Below are positions 44,093-53,109 of a DNA stretch of 64,000 nucleotides, piece by piece (the stretch's first letter is position 1; each line of letters begins with the position of its first letter). Source of the DNA: Xanthobacter tagetidis (GTDB taxonomy: Bacteria; Pseudomonadota; Alphaproteobacteria; Rhizobiales; Xanthobacteraceae); NCBI RefSeq assembly GCF_003667445.1, contig NZ_RCTF01000018.1, positions 51,947 through 115,946 of the forward strand, read 5' to 3'. The position numbers and the translations under genes were made by a program. Below the pieces are notes generated by a model that was given only the letters and a program-made list of their open reading frames with translations, was not told the DNA's origin and searched no databases.

Positions 44093-44263
44093 CGTTCGAC
44101 GCCACCGTGCTGGTTCCGCTCAATGCGGCTTGCTCGCTCGATATTCCGGCTATCGGTGGGCAGGAAAGTTTGTTGCCCGCGATGACCCGGTGGAGACCCG
44201 AGGGGAGGGTGTCTCCGCAGCAATACTCAAGGCCCAGAAGCCTCGATTTTTCTTGGGCTTAAA

Positions 44264-44340
44264 TGGCGCGCCGGGGAAGATTCGAACTCCCGACCCCCAG
44301 ATTCGTAGTCTGGTGCTCTATCCAGCTGAGCTACCGGCGC
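44264..44340 (-). tRNA. tRNA-Arg (anticodon ACG)
   Basis: The minus strand gives a 77-nt cloverleaf. The acceptor stem GCGCCGG pairs with CCGGCGC, the D-arm is TAGCTCAGCTGGATAGAGCA, the anticodon stem-loop is CCAGACTACGAATCTGG with ACG at 44304-44306, and the T-loop is TTCGAAT. Discriminator G and an encoded CCA end follow. ACG, deaminated to ICG, reads CGU, CGC and CGA. It stands alone between a permease gene and a histidine kinase gene. Confidence 0.96.
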
Positions 44341-44621
44341 ATTGTCCCGCGGCGTTGGCTGAGGAGCCGAACGGGGGAAGTGGCCTTCCCCGGGGATCGC
44401 AGCGTGGTGCGCTGCGAGGACCCGTCTGCTACCCCTTTTTAGGAGGGCTGGCAAGGCAAAAGACATCGACGCGCGGCGCGCCGGGCGAGGGGGCGGCGGG
44501 CTGTGGAAAACCTGGGGGCGGGCGACGGCCGGCACAGGGGGCACGGCGCGCACGGGCGGCGCCGCGCGGATGTCCGCTCTGCCCCGGGCTCCGCCGCGCG
44601 CAGGCCCGCCCGGGCGGTGTC

Positions 44622-46097
44622 TCAGGCCCGCAGGCGTTCGCTGCGGTGCCTGTGCGTGCCGGGCTGGTCCGGAATGACGATCCGAAACGCGGTTCCCGTC
44701 TCGCGCTCGACAAGGCGGATCTCACCGCCATGCGCGCGCACCAGTTCGTCGGCGATGGGCAGGCCGAGGCCCGTTCCGCCGCGGCGCGCGGATGAGACGA
44801 AGGCCTCGAACAGGTGCGCGCGCCGCGCGGGCGGAATGCCTGGCCCGGTGTCGGCGATCTCGATCTCGGTGCCCGAAGGCGTGCGCCGCGCCGTGAGGAT
44901 CAGCTGGTCGCGGGCCGGATCGTTCGGCGCGCGCGATTCTAGCGCCTGAACGGAATTTCGGGTGATGTTCAAGATCACGCGGAACAGCTGGTCCGGGTCC
45001 GCGTCCACCACCAGGTCGTCCTGAATGCCGGTCTTCCAGGCGATGGCCGCGCCCGGCCCGAGGCCCAGCGTGTCCCGCACTTCATCGAACAGGTGGGCGA
45101 GCGGCACCACGCGCCGGTCCGGCAGCTTCTCCTGCGCCCGTCCGTAGGACAGCGTCTGCTCGCAATAGGCGACGGCACGGTCGAGGGCGGCGATCAGCTT
45201 GGGTGCGAACCGCTGCACGGTCGGGTCCGGCAGACCGGCCAGCCGGTCCGAGAGCAACTGGGCCGAGGCCAGAAGATTACGCAGATCGTGGTTGATCTTG
45301 GAGACCGCGAGGCCGAGGGCGGCCAGGTGGCTCTTCTGGTGAAGGGTCTGGGACAGGCCGCGCTGGAGCTCCTCCAGCGCCTCCTCGGCCGTGCCGATTT
45401 CGTCCGAGCGGCCGCTGGGGACGATGATCCGCGTGGCATCCTCGGGGTTCTCCCGGAACGCCGACATGCGTTCGGTGAGGCGCCGCATCGGCCGCACGAA
45501 TAGCCAGTTGAGGGACAGATAGACGAGAACGCCTGCCGCCACCGCCACGAGCAGCGACGTGAACAGGACGGTGGCTGCGAAGCCGAGCATGGCGCGGCGC
45601 AGCGGCGTCTCGGAGAGCACGATCTCGATGAAGTCCCCGCCCGGCGGCGGATCGCCGACGAGCCGCAGGTAGCGTCCATTGGGCGCCAGCAGCGTGTCTG
45701 CGGCGCCGCGCACCATGCTCCAGAGGCTTCCGGTGCGCATGTCGATATGGACGTCGGCCTCGGGCGGCATGTCGGACATGGCGAGCAGGCGCCGCGTGTC
45801 GTCCTTCTTCACCACGATCACCTTGGCGCCGACGCTCTCCAGAAGATCGTGGGTGAGGTCGGCGGGAATGCGGTCCTGCGGCGCGGCGTCCAGCACCAAG
45901 GCGGCGGTGCGCGCGGCGGCGAGGCGATCGGACAGCCAGGCGGTGCGGTAATTGGCGATGGTGGGCACCAGCACCGAGACTTCGGCCACCGCCACCACGC
46001 CCACGGTGAGGGCAAGCAGCTTGGCCGACAAGCCGAAGCGGCGCCGCTTTGGCGGCGCGCTGACGGCCTCGGCGCTCTGGCTTGCTAGTCTGAACAT
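44622..46097 (-). CDS. Sensor histidine kinase
   Basis: This 491-residue membrane kinase has two helices (about residues 22-45 and 170-198) flanking a periplasmic sensor segment, then HAMP, an H-box KINHDLRNLLASAQLLSD (His in HDLRN), the N-box around ILNITRNSVQAL, and G-boxes DTGPGIP and GGTGLGLPIA. No response-regulator gene is adjacent. It lies just downstream of HPr on the same strand, separated by 200 bp. I use ATG 46097; a TTG at 46118 would add seven residues and is possible, as the ATG has its AGAAGG only one base away. Confidence 0.9.
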   Translation of the reverse strand: MFRLASQSAEAVSAPPKRRRFGLSAKLLALTVGVVAVAEVSVLVPTIANYRTAWLSDRLAAARTAALVLDAAPQDRIPADLTHDLLESVGAKVIVVKKDDTRRLLAMSDMPPEADVHIDMRTGSLWSMVRGAADTLLAPNGRYLRLVGDPPPGGDFIEIVLSETPLRRAMLGFAATVLFTSLLVAVAAGVLVYLSLNWLFVRPMRRLTERMSAFRENPEDATRIIVPSGRSDEIGTAEEALEELQRGLSQTLHQKSHLAALGLAVSKINHDLRNLLASAQLLSDRLAGLPDPTVQRFAPKLIAALDRAVAYCEQTLSYGRAQEKLPDRRVVPLAHLFDEVRDTLGLGPGAAIAWKTGIQDDLVVDADPDQLFRVILNITRNSVQALESRAPNDPARDQLILTARRTPSGTEIEIADTGPGIPPARRAHLFEAFVSSARRGGTGLGLPIADELVRAHGGEIRLVERETGTAFRIVIPDQPGTHRHRSERLRA

Positions 46098-46297
46098 GCC
46101 TTCTCTACGGCGGACCAAACCCCTGCGGATCTCCGGGCCGACGCCCTGATAACGATTTAGCGAGAATAAGTATCATCGGCGTCCGCCGCCAGAGCGGCCT
46201 GCCCACAGGGTAAATTCGCCGCGAGAAGGGGAAAGACGCCGGGCCGGCATAGACGTTCAGGCGGCGAAAGTCTTGGGCGGTGCCGATGCGCGCGGAC

Positions 46298-46669
46298 CTA
46301 TTCTTCCTCGCCGAACCGCTCCGCGACCAGGGCTTCGAGCGCGTCCAGAACGGTTTCGGCATCGCGTCCGCGGGCGGTGACGGTGATCGACGTTCCCGGG
46401 CCCGCCGCCAGCATCATCAGACCCATGATGGAGGTGCCGCCCACCACCTCGCCGTTCCGGCAGACGCTGACCGAGGCGTCGAAGCGTTCCACGAGCTGGA
46501 CGAACTTGGCGGAGGCGCGGGCATGCAGGCCGCGCTTGTTCACGATCGGCAGGCAGCGCGACTGCGTGCCCGGCGCGAGCGGTCGACCGCAGGCGGCGGC
46601 AGGGTCTTCGCATTCCGCCGAGGGGCTGCCGCCGGGCTCATTTGCCGGCAAGGACACGGCTCGCGACAT
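46298..46669 (-). CDS. ptsH: HPr phosphocarrier protein with N-terminal extension
   Basis: This 123-residue protein has an HPr domain from about residue 38, with phospho-acceptor His49 in KRGLHARASAKF and the regulatory Ser80 in GGTSIMGLMML, the residue targeted by HPr kinase. The first 33 residues or so, rich in Pro, Ala and Cys, are not part of HPr. The ATG at 46669 lies 32 bp inside the EIIA gene. With EIIA-Man and HprK and without sugar permeases nearby, it is a regulatory rather than sugar-importing PTS. Confidence 0.9.
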   Translation of the reverse strand: MSRAVSLPANEPGGSPSAECEDPAAACGRPLAPGTQSRCLPIVNKRGLHARASAKFVQLVERFDASVSVCRNGEVVGGTSIMGLMMLAAGPGTSITVTARGRDAETVLDALEALVAERFGEEE

Positions 46670-47039
46670 TGATGTATTTCCTGCCCGCTTCCTGGGCGCA
46701 GTTCACGGCCTCGGCGAGCGGCAGTTCGCCCCGCACCTTGGCGAGCTTCACCAGCATCGGCAGGTTGATGCCCGCCACAACCTCCACTTCCGGCGAATTC
46801 ATCACCGAAATCGCGAGGTTGGAGGGCGTGCCGCCGAACATGTCGGTGAGGATCACCACGCCGTCGCCGCTCTGGGCCTTGGCCACCGCGTCGATGATGT
46901 CGTGGCGACGCCGCTCCATGTCGTCGTCCGGACCGATGGTCACGGTTTCGATCTGAGTCTGCGGCCCCATCACATGCTCCAGCGCGGAGCAGAATTCGAC
47001 GGCGAGGCGGCCATGGGTGACGAGGACGAGACCGATCAT
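46638..47039 (-). CDS. manX: PTS EIIA component, mannose family (regulatory)
   Basis: This 133-residue EIIA-Man-type protein has His9 in LVLVTHGRLAVEF as the phosphorylation site and the conserved TDMFGGTPSNLA segment around residue 65. It accepts phosphate from HPr. In alphaproteobacteria such soluble EIIA proteins act as regulators, for example through two-component kinases, instead of transporting sugar. It lies between hprK (103 bp upstream) and ptsH, which overlaps its 3' end by 32 bp. Confidence 0.92.
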   Translation of the reverse strand: MIGLVLVTHGRLAVEFCSALEHVMGPQTQIETVTIGPDDDMERRRHDIIDAVAKAQSGDGVVILTDMFGGTPSNLAISVMNSPEVEVVAGINLPMLVKLAKVRGELPLAEAVNCAQEAGRKYINVASRVLAGK

Positions 47040-47142
47040 GATTCCTCCGCCTTCACCCCCATGAAGGCCTCCCGCAGCGCGGGAGCGACATATTCAGAGC
47101 GGCTCAAAAAATACGCAAGGGGTGCAGCGCACAAAAGCACAT

Positions 47143-47619
47143 TTAGTTTTGGTAATCCGCGGTCAAAATCGCGGCAGCCAAAAGAAGCGCGGCCTGTTCC
47201 GGTGTTGTGCTGGCGATGCGATGCAGCGCGCATCCGCGGATAAGCGCCAAACATGCATCTTCATTAGGCATGCGCATTAATTGGGCCAACGGGTCGAGCT
47301 GCACCACATGAGAGAGCTTGACCTGCGGGCGATGGGAAAGCCGCCGGATGCCGAGCCCCCGCACCTCGATCAGGCCGGCGAGCAGCGGCGGGGGGCGTGC
47401 GGTGAGGCTACCGTCTGCCGCTTCCAGGATCACGCGGTCGTCCGCCACCAGCTCGGCCGGCGGCAGAGCGCGCGGGGCGTCGAGGATCAGCTTCAGCGCC
47501 AGCGTGGACTTGCCGGCGCCGGACGCGCCGATGATCAGGATGCCGTGCCCGCCTATGGCGACGCAGGTGCCGTGTTCCGTGGCCGCCTGCGTGTCACCGT
47601 CTGCACCGTCCGCCGACAC
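47143..47619 (-). CDS. hprK: HPr kinase/phosphorylase, short alphaproteobacterial form
   Basis: This 158-residue protein corresponds to the C-terminal kinase domain of HprK only. It shows Walker A IIGASGAGKSTLALKL near residue 30, the Asp-Asp of AELVADDRVIL, and the signature LLAGLIEVRGLGI. It phosphorylates HPr on the serine. The lack of the N-terminal domain is normal for this lineage. The gene starts 4 bp after the ChvG stop, so it belongs to the chvI-chvG-hprK-manX-ptsH transcript. Confidence 0.92.
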   Translation of the reverse strand: MSADGADGDTQAATEHGTCVAIGGHGILIIGASGAGKSTLALKLILDAPRALPPAELVADDRVILEAADGSLTARPPPLLAGLIEVRGLGIRRLSHRPQVKLSHVVQLDPLAQLMRMPNEDACLALIRGCALHRIASTTPEQAALLLAAAILTADYQN

Positions 47620-47623
47620 GGCC

Positions 47624-49495
47624 TCAGACCTTGGGCAGGCGCACGACGAAGCGCGCCCCCTCGACCTTCGGCGCGCCGGCCTCGTCCGTGCCCATGCGGT
47701 TCTCGGCCCAGATCTTGCCGCCGTGCGCCTCGACGATCTGCCGGGAGATGGACAGGCCGAGCCCGGAATTCTGGCCGAAGCCCTGGTGCGGCCGGTCGGT
47801 GTAGAAGCGCTCGAAGATGCGGGCGAGGGCGTCGGGGCGGATGCCCGGCCCGTCGTCGTCGACCACGATCTGCGCGCCGTCCTTGAGGCGTCGGCAGGTG
47901 ACGCGCACGGTGGCCCCGCGCGGCGAGAAGGAACGGGCGTTGGACACGAGGTTGTCCACCACCTGGCCGAGGCGCGAGGCGTGGCCCGCCACCTCGAAGT
48001 CCGCCGGTGCGCCGGGGCCGCGCTCGAAGGCGAGGGTGACGCCGACGCCGTCGTCGCCGCGCACGTCCTGCGCCATGCCCACCACCATTTCCAGCAGCTG
48101 CTTGAGGTCCACCGCCACCGCCTCCTGGCGCTGGAGTTCGGCGTCGAGCCGGCTGGCGTCGGAGATGTCGGAGATCAGCCGGTCGAGGCGCTTCACGTCG
48201 TGCTGGATCACCTCCAGCAGCCGGCCGCGCGAGGTGTCGGACTTCGCCAGAGGCAAGGTCTCGACGGCGCTGCGGAGCGAGGTGAGGGGGTTCTTCAATT
48301 CATGCGCCACGTCGGCGGCGAAGCTCTCGATCGCCTCGATGCGGTTGTAGAGCGCCCCCGTCATGTCGCGCAGGGCGCGGGAGAGATGGCCGATTTCGTC
48401 CGAGCGGGCGGAGAAGTCCGGAATTTCCACCCGGGTCTTGATGCGCCGCCGCACCCGCTCGGCCGCGGAGGCGAGCTTGCGCACCGGATCGGCGATGGTG
48501 CCCGCGAGCAGCACGGAGAGCAGCACCATGACCGCCGCGGCCACCAGGAACACGCGCACGATCACGAGGCGCTCCGCGCGCACCGCCTCGTCGATCTCGC
48601 CGCCCTGGGTGGACAGCATCAGCACGCCGAGGATGGCGCGGAAGCGCTGGATCGGCACCGCCACCGAGATGACCACCCGGCCCCGGTCGTCGACGCGCAC
48701 CTCGGCGTCGTTGACGCCCACGGCGGCGGCGGCGACCTCGGGATAGTTCTTGCCGGCCTGCGGCCCGAGTTCCTTGTAGAGCGGAAGGTCGCCGCGCCCG
48801 AACCAGAGCTGGAGCACGCGCCAGGCACGCTCGAAGACCGTGGGCGCCGGTTCCGCCGGATCGGGCAGGTCGAAGCGCAGGATCTCTCCGCGCGAATAGA
48901 GCGAGCGGGAATCGAGCAGCAGCTGGCCGTCGCGGTCGTAGATGCGCGCGCGGGTTCCGGTCGGCCCGACCAGACGGCGCAGCACCGGGGCGACGCGCTC
49001 GGGATTGATGGGGAACTCGAAGCTGGAGAAGCCTTCCTCGGACGGCCCGTAGCTTTCGCCGGCCTGAAGCTCCAGGAGCCGCTCGGGGTCGAGGGTGATG
49101 GCATTGGTCTCCACCTGCGCGGATGAGGCGATGGCGGCGGCGATGATCTCGCCCTGCACCATCAGGCTCTGCACGCGGGCATCGATGAGCCCGGCGCGGA
49201 ACTCGGACAGATAGAGGATGCCCGACACCAGCGCGCACAGCCCCGCGAGGTTGAGCAGCACGATGCGGCGGGTGAGCGAGGAGAAGCTCTTGAAGGCGAC
49301 GAAGCGCCGCGCGCGCCCGATCGCGCCCATGAGGCCGCCGCGGGGCGGCTTGCCTTCCGGTAGGGCAGCGGCATCCGGCGGTTCGCCATCACGCGGCGCA
49401 GCCGGGGGATCGCCCGCGGCGCGGGCCGCAGGCGAGAGTTCGGGCTCGTCATCGTCCGCGCCGGAGCGCGGCGCGATGCGCTGGGGGGCGCTCAT
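47624..49495 (-). CDS. chvG: Sensor histidine kinase ChvG/ExoS family
   Basis: This 623-residue membrane kinase has a proline/acid-rich cytoplasmic N-terminus of about 70 residues, two transmembrane helices (about 80-102 and 305-330) around a large periplasmic stimulus-sensing domain, and HAMP. The H-box is DVAHELKNPLTSLRSAVETL, the N-box VVDNLVSNARSF and the G-box GLGLSISRQIVEAHGG. In relatives ChvG responds to acid and envelope signals and phosphorylates ChvI. The start overlaps the chvI stop by 4 bp. The link to HprK/HPr downstream suggests PTS input. Confidence 0.93.
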   Translation of the reverse strand: MSAPQRIAPRSGADDDEPELSPAARAAGDPPAAPRDGEPPDAAALPEGKPPRGGLMGAIGRARRFVAFKSFSSLTRRIVLLNLAGLCALVSGILYLSEFRAGLIDARVQSLMVQGEIIAAAIASSAQVETNAITLDPERLLELQAGESYGPSEEGFSSFEFPINPERVAPVLRRLVGPTGTRARIYDRDGQLLLDSRSLYSRGEILRFDLPDPAEPAPTVFERAWRVLQLWFGRGDLPLYKELGPQAGKNYPEVAAAAVGVNDAEVRVDDRGRVVISVAVPIQRFRAILGVLMLSTQGGEIDEAVRAERLVIVRVFLVAAAVMVLLSVLLAGTIADPVRKLASAAERVRRRIKTRVEIPDFSARSDEIGHLSRALRDMTGALYNRIEAIESFAADVAHELKNPLTSLRSAVETLPLAKSDTSRGRLLEVIQHDVKRLDRLISDISDASRLDAELQRQEAVAVDLKQLLEMVVGMAQDVRGDDGVGVTLAFERGPGAPADFEVAGHASRLGQVVDNLVSNARSFSPRGATVRVTCRRLKDGAQIVVDDDGPGIRPDALARIFERFYTDRPHQGFGQNSGLGLSISRQIVEAHGGKIWAENRMGTDEAGAPKVEGARFVVRLPKV

Positions 49496-50190
49496 TCCTT
49501 GAAGCGGTAGCCCACGCCGTAGAGGGTCTCGATCATCTCGAAGCTGTCGTCCACGGACTTGAACTTCTTGCGCAGGCGCTTGATGTGGCTGTCGATGGTG
49601 CGGTCGTCCACATAGACCTGGTCGTCATAGGCCGCGTCCATCAGGGCGTTGCGGCTCTTCACGACGCCGGGGCGCTGGGCGAGGGCCTGGAGGATCAGGA
49701 ACTCGGTGACGGTGAGCGTCACCGGCTCGTTCTTCCAGGTGCAGGTGTGGCGCTCGGGGTCCATGCGCAGGTTGCCGCGCTCCAGAACCTTGGCGCTGTC
49801 GACCTCGCGCGGGACCGAGCCGTCCTTGGCGCCGACCCGGCGCAGCACGGCCTTCACGCGCTCCACCAGAAGGCGCTGGGAGAACGGCTTCTTGATGAAG
49901 TCGTCGGCCCCCATCTTGAGCCCGAACAGTTCGTCGATCTCCTCGTCCTTGGAGGTGAGGAAGATCACCGGCATGTCGGTCTTCTGGCGCAGGCGGCGCA
50001 GCAGCTCCATGCCGTCCATGCGCGGCATCTTGATGTCCAGGATCGCGAGGTCCGGCGGGTTGGTCTTGAAGCCGTCGAGCGCCGAGGCGCCGTCCGTGTA
50101 GGTGTCGATGCGATAACCCTCCGCCTCCAGTGCGATGGACACCGAGGTGAGGATGTTGCGGTCGTCGTCGACGAGGGCGATGGTGGGCAT
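49492..50190 (-). CDS. chvI: Response regulator ChvI family
   Basis: This 232-residue OmpR-type regulator has the acidic pocket ALVDDDRNI, phospho-acceptor Asp in LAILDIKMPRMDGMELL, Lys in DDFIKKPFSQ, and a winged-helix domain ending DSHIKRLRKKFKS...YGVGYRFKE. It is the partner of ChvG. In relatives ChvI controls envelope genes and pckA, which here lies 1.2 kb away on the opposite strand. The ATG at 50190 is chosen because the receiver domain begins there, although the frame is open for 300 bp upstream. Confidence 0.94.
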   Translation of the reverse strand: MPTIALVDDDRNILTSVSIALEAEGYRIDTYTDGASALDGFKTNPPDLAILDIKMPRMDGMELLRRLRQKTDMPVIFLTSKDEEIDELFGLKMGADDFIKKPFSQRLLVERVKAVLRRVGAKDGSVPREVDSAKVLERGNLRMDPERHTCTWKNEPVTLTVTEFLILQALAQRPGVVKSRNALMDAAYDDQVYVDDRTIDSHIKRLRKKFKSVDDSFEMIETLYGVGYRFKE

Positions 50191-50570
50191 GACACCTCTT
50201 TTATCAACCGTCCGGAGCTTCAGCCGCCCGAACCGGCCGCCATACTGCGCGGCCTCGTGCGGTGAACCCGGTTCGCGTGGCCGAAATGTGACACGCAAGC
50301 GGAGAGGCCGATAAATAGCGGGATTCTCGGTGAACGCCAAATTGTGGCAGGGGTCCGGGCCCGTTCCGCCGCATCCTGGAAGTTGAGCAACTCCAATGAA
50401 GCGCCGCCCGCGCCGATGCTTGCTCGCGGGCAAAGCCTTGCGGCGGAAGCGATTGCGCCGGGCGGTGGGCGTCCGGGGCGGGGCCTGCGCCATTGGCCGC
50501 AGGGTTGGCGCGCTTGCCTCGCCGGCTGGCGCAAGGCCATGGTCCGCCGACCGAAATTGGGAGGCCCACC
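50191..50570. other. Divergent intergenic region chvI / hugZ-like gene
   Basis: This 380-bp gap contains the promoters of chvI (leftward) and the pyridoxamine-oxidase-fold gene (rightward). The part near 50310-50350 is AT-rich relative to its surroundings. I recognise no RNA gene, repeat or clear operator. Open frames crossing it lack motifs. Confidence 0.4.
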
Positions 50571-51290
50571 ATGAGCGATACCGCCGCCACCGCCGTCCGC
50601 CGGCTGATCCGGGAGGCCCGCTTCGGCGCGCTCGGCACGCTGGAAGACGGCGGCGCGCCCTATGCCTCGCTGGTGGCGGTGGCGACCGACGATGCCGGCC
50701 GGCCGACCTTTCTCATCTCGCGGCTTGCCCGGCACACCCGGAACATCGCCCGCGATCCGCGGATTTCGCTGCTCGTCTCGGCGGCGGGTGTGGCCGATCC
50801 CATGAATTCGCCGCGCGCGAGCCTGCTCGGGCGCATCGCGCCCGCCGGCGACGACGCCCGGCCGCGTTTCCTCGCCCGCCATCCGGATGCCTCAGGCTAT
50901 GCCGACTTCGCCGATTTCGCCTTCTACCGGATGGAGGTGGAGGAGGCGCACCTGGTGGAGGGCTTCGGGCGCATCGTCGACGTCGCCGGGACAAAGCTCC
51001 TGACCGACTGGAGCGCGGCGGCGGACCTCAAGGCGGCGGCCGAGGGGGTCATCGCGCATATGAATTCCGACCATGCGGACGCCGTGGCGCTCTATGCCAC
51101 GCGGCTGCTCGGCGCGCCGGACGGCGACTGGCGGATGCTGGCGATCGACCCGGAGGGCTGCGAACTCGCCCTGGGCGACCGCGTGCGCCGGCTCGATTTC
51201 GCCGAGACCTGCACCAATTCTGCTGCGGTGCGAAAGGAGTTGGTGCGCCTGGTGGGCGAGGCGCGCCGCGACAATCCGGCGTCGATCTAA
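50571..51290 (+). CDS. HugZ-like pyridoxamine 5'-phosphate oxidase-fold protein
   Basis: This 239-residue protein has an N-terminal split-barrel FMN-binding-like domain (about 1-150; VRRLIREARFGALGTLEDGG, ISLLVSAAG) and a C-terminal DUF2470 domain with the IAHMNSDHADAVALYA motif. This combination is typical of HugZ-type haem-degrading or haem-binding proteins and of related plastid proteins. GGGAGG precedes the ATG. It is divergent from chvI and followed 129 bp later by pckA. A haem-utilisation role is plausible but no haem-uptake genes lie nearby. Confidence 0.87.
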   Translation: MSDTAATAVRRLIREARFGALGTLEDGGAPYASLVAVATDDAGRPTFLISRLARHTRNIARDPRISLLVSAAGVADPMNSPRASLLGRIAPAGDDARPRFLARHPDASGYADFADFAFYRMEVEEAHLVEGFGRIVDVAGTKLLTDWSAAADLKAAAEGVIAHMNSDHADAVALYATRLLGAPDGDWRMLAIDPEGCELALGDRVRRLDFAETCTNSAAVRKELVRLVGEARRDNPASI

Positions 51291-51419
51291 ACGTTTGAAC
51301 GACATTTTCTTGGCCGCGGGAACGCTCTAGTCTTGAGTGCGCTTCATACTGGATGCAGAAGACATCCAGGCGGAGCTATGCCGGCATAATGCCGCTGGGA
51401 AACGTGAGGAGGGCCGTTC

Positions 51420-53033
51420 GTGCTCGAAACTGGACATCGCAACAGTGCCTGCGGCGCGGAGGCCTTCGGTCTGCGCAATCTCGCCGGGGTTCACTGGAAC
51501 CTGCAGGCCCCCGCGCTCTACGAGCATGCGCTTGCGAAGAATGAGGGCAAGCTCTCCTCCGGCGGGGCGCTGATGGCGGAGACCGGCGTCCATACCGGCC
51601 GCAGCCCCAAGGACAAGTTCGTGGTGCGCGACGCCTCCACGGAAGGCGAGGTCTGGTGGGACAATAACGGCGCCATCACCCCCGCCCAGTTCGAGACCCT
51701 CTACCAGGACTTCCTGAAGGCCGCCGCGGGCAAGGAGCTGTTCGCGCAGGACCTCTATGGCGGCGCCGATCCGTCCTGCCGCATCAAGGCGCGCGTCTAC
51801 ACCGAATACGCCTGGCACTCTCTGTTCATCCGCACCATGCTGCGCCGGCCCGAGCGGTCCGAACTCGACAGCTACGTGCCGGACATGACCATCATCGACC
51901 TGCCGAGCTTCAAGGCCGATCCGGCCCGCCACGGCGTGCGCTCCGAGACCATCATCGCCGTCGACTTCACCCGCGGCATCGTGCTGATCGGCTCCTCGTC
52001 CTATGCCGGCGAGATGAAGAAATCGGTCTTCACCTTCCTCAACTACCTGCTGCCCAAGAAGGGCGTCATGCCGATGCACTGCTCGGCGAATGTCGGCGGG
52101 GCGGGCGACGTCTGCCTGTTCTTCGGCCTCTCCGGCACCGGCAAGACGACGCTGTCAGCCGATCCCAAACGCACGCTGCTCGGCGACGACGAGCATGGCT
52201 GGAGCCCGGACGGCGTCTTCAATTTCGAGGGCGGCTGCTACGCCAAGACGATCCGCCTTTCCAAGGAGGCGGAGCCCGAGATTTTCGCCGCCTCCAACCG
52301 CTTCGGGACGGTGCTGGAGAACGTGATCCTCGATCCCGACACCGGCGTTCCGGACTTCGACGACGGGCGGCTCACCGAGAACACCCGCTCCTGCTATCCG
52401 CTGGACTTCATCCCCAACGCCAGCCCGACCGGCCGGGCGGGCATGCCGAAGAACCTCGTCATGCTCACCTGCGATGCGTTCGGCGTGCTGCCGCCCATCG
52501 CCAAGCTCACGCCGGCGCAGGCCATGTACCACTTCCTGTCCGGCTACACCGCGAAGGTGGCCGGCACGGAGAAGGGCGTGAAGGACCCGGAAGCCACCTT
52601 CTCCACCTGCTTCGGCGCCCCCTTCATGCCGCGCCATCCCTCGGTCTACGGCAACATGCTGCGCGACCTTATCGCCAAGCATGGCGTCGACTGCTGGCTG
52701 GTGAATACCGGCTGGACCGGCGGCAAGTTCGGCGTCGGCCGGCGCATGCCCATCAAGGTCACGCGCACGCTCCTCACCGGCGCCCTCGACGGCTCGCTGA
52801 AGAACGTGTCCTTCCGCACCGATCCCTATTTCGGCTTCGCGGTTCCGACCTCGGTGCCGGGCATCGAGCCGCACATCCTCTATCCGTCCAAGACCTGGGC
52901 GGACAAGGCGGACTTCGACGCCACCGCGCGCAGGCTCGTCGCCATGTTCCAGGAGAATTTCGGCAAGTTCGAGAAGCACGTGGACGCGGCGGTGCTGGAA
53001 GCCCAGCCGCAGGTGCGCCTCGCCGCCGAGTGA
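51420..53033 (+). CDS. pckA: Phosphoenolpyruvate carboxykinase (ATP)
   Basis: This 537-residue enzyme converts oxaloacetate to PEP with ATP. It shows TGVHTGRSPKDKF, the Mn-binding MHCSANVG, the P-loop GLSGTGKTTLSADPKR near residue 235, GWSPDGVFNFEGGCYAK and NTGWTGGKFGVG. It starts at GTG with GGAGG about 10 nt upstream, a normal feature in this gene. It lies beyond the HugZ-like gene from chvI, repeating the pckA-chvI-chvG order of relatives. ChvI control of gluconeogenesis is therefore likely. Confidence 0.97.
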   Translation: MLETGHRNSACGAEAFGLRNLAGVHWNLQAPALYEHALAKNEGKLSSGGALMAETGVHTGRSPKDKFVVRDASTEGEVWWDNNGAITPAQFETLYQDFLKAAAGKELFAQDLYGGADPSCRIKARVYTEYAWHSLFIRTMLRRPERSELDSYVPDMTIIDLPSFKADPARHGVRSETIIAVDFTRGIVLIGSSSYAGEMKKSVFTFLNYLLPKKGVMPMHCSANVGGAGDVCLFFGLSGTGKTTLSADPKRTLLGDDEHGWSPDGVFNFEGGCYAKTIRLSKEAEPEIFAASNRFGTVLENVILDPDTGVPDFDDGRLTENTRSCYPLDFIPNASPTGRAGMPKNLVMLTCDAFGVLPPIAKLTPAQAMYHFLSGYTAKVAGTEKGVKDPEATFSTCFGAPFMPRHPSVYGNMLRDLIAKHGVDCWLVNTGWTGGKFGVGRRMPIKVTRTLLTGALDGSLKNVSFRTDPYFGFAVPTSVPGIEPHILYPSKTWADKADFDATARRLVAMFQENFGKFEKHVDAAVLEAQPQVRLAAE

Positions 53034-53067
53034 GCGCGGCGAGCGAGCGCGGCCCATCGTGATCGGC

Positions 53068-53093
53068 AGCGGGGCGACTTCGGCCGCCCCGCT
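53068..53093. terminator. GC-rich hairpin between pckA and ynfA
   Basis: AGCGGGGCG (53068-53076) and CGCCCCGCT (53085-53093) form a perfect 9-bp stem with an 8-nt loop, 34 bp after the pckA stop and 17 bp before the end of the convergent YnfA gene. No clear U-tract follows on either side, but position and stability fit a bidirectional terminator. Confidence 0.5.
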
Positions 53094-53109
53094 TGCGTTC
53101 CGGCGACCG

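Noticed and set aside
44230..44260. AGGCCCA...TGGGCTT near the end of the tRNA gene considered as a terminator
   Set aside because: The arms need a bulge and the loop is long; too weak to report as a feature.
44227..44553. Minus-strand open frame containing AQLDRAPDYESGGREFESS
   Set aside because: This is the well-known false protein obtained by translating a tRNA gene; it covers the tRNA-Arg at 44264-44340.
47318..49126. 602-codon plus-strand open frame opposite hprK and chvG
   Set aside because: It mirrors well-supported minus-strand genes, has no motifs and no credible ribosome site.
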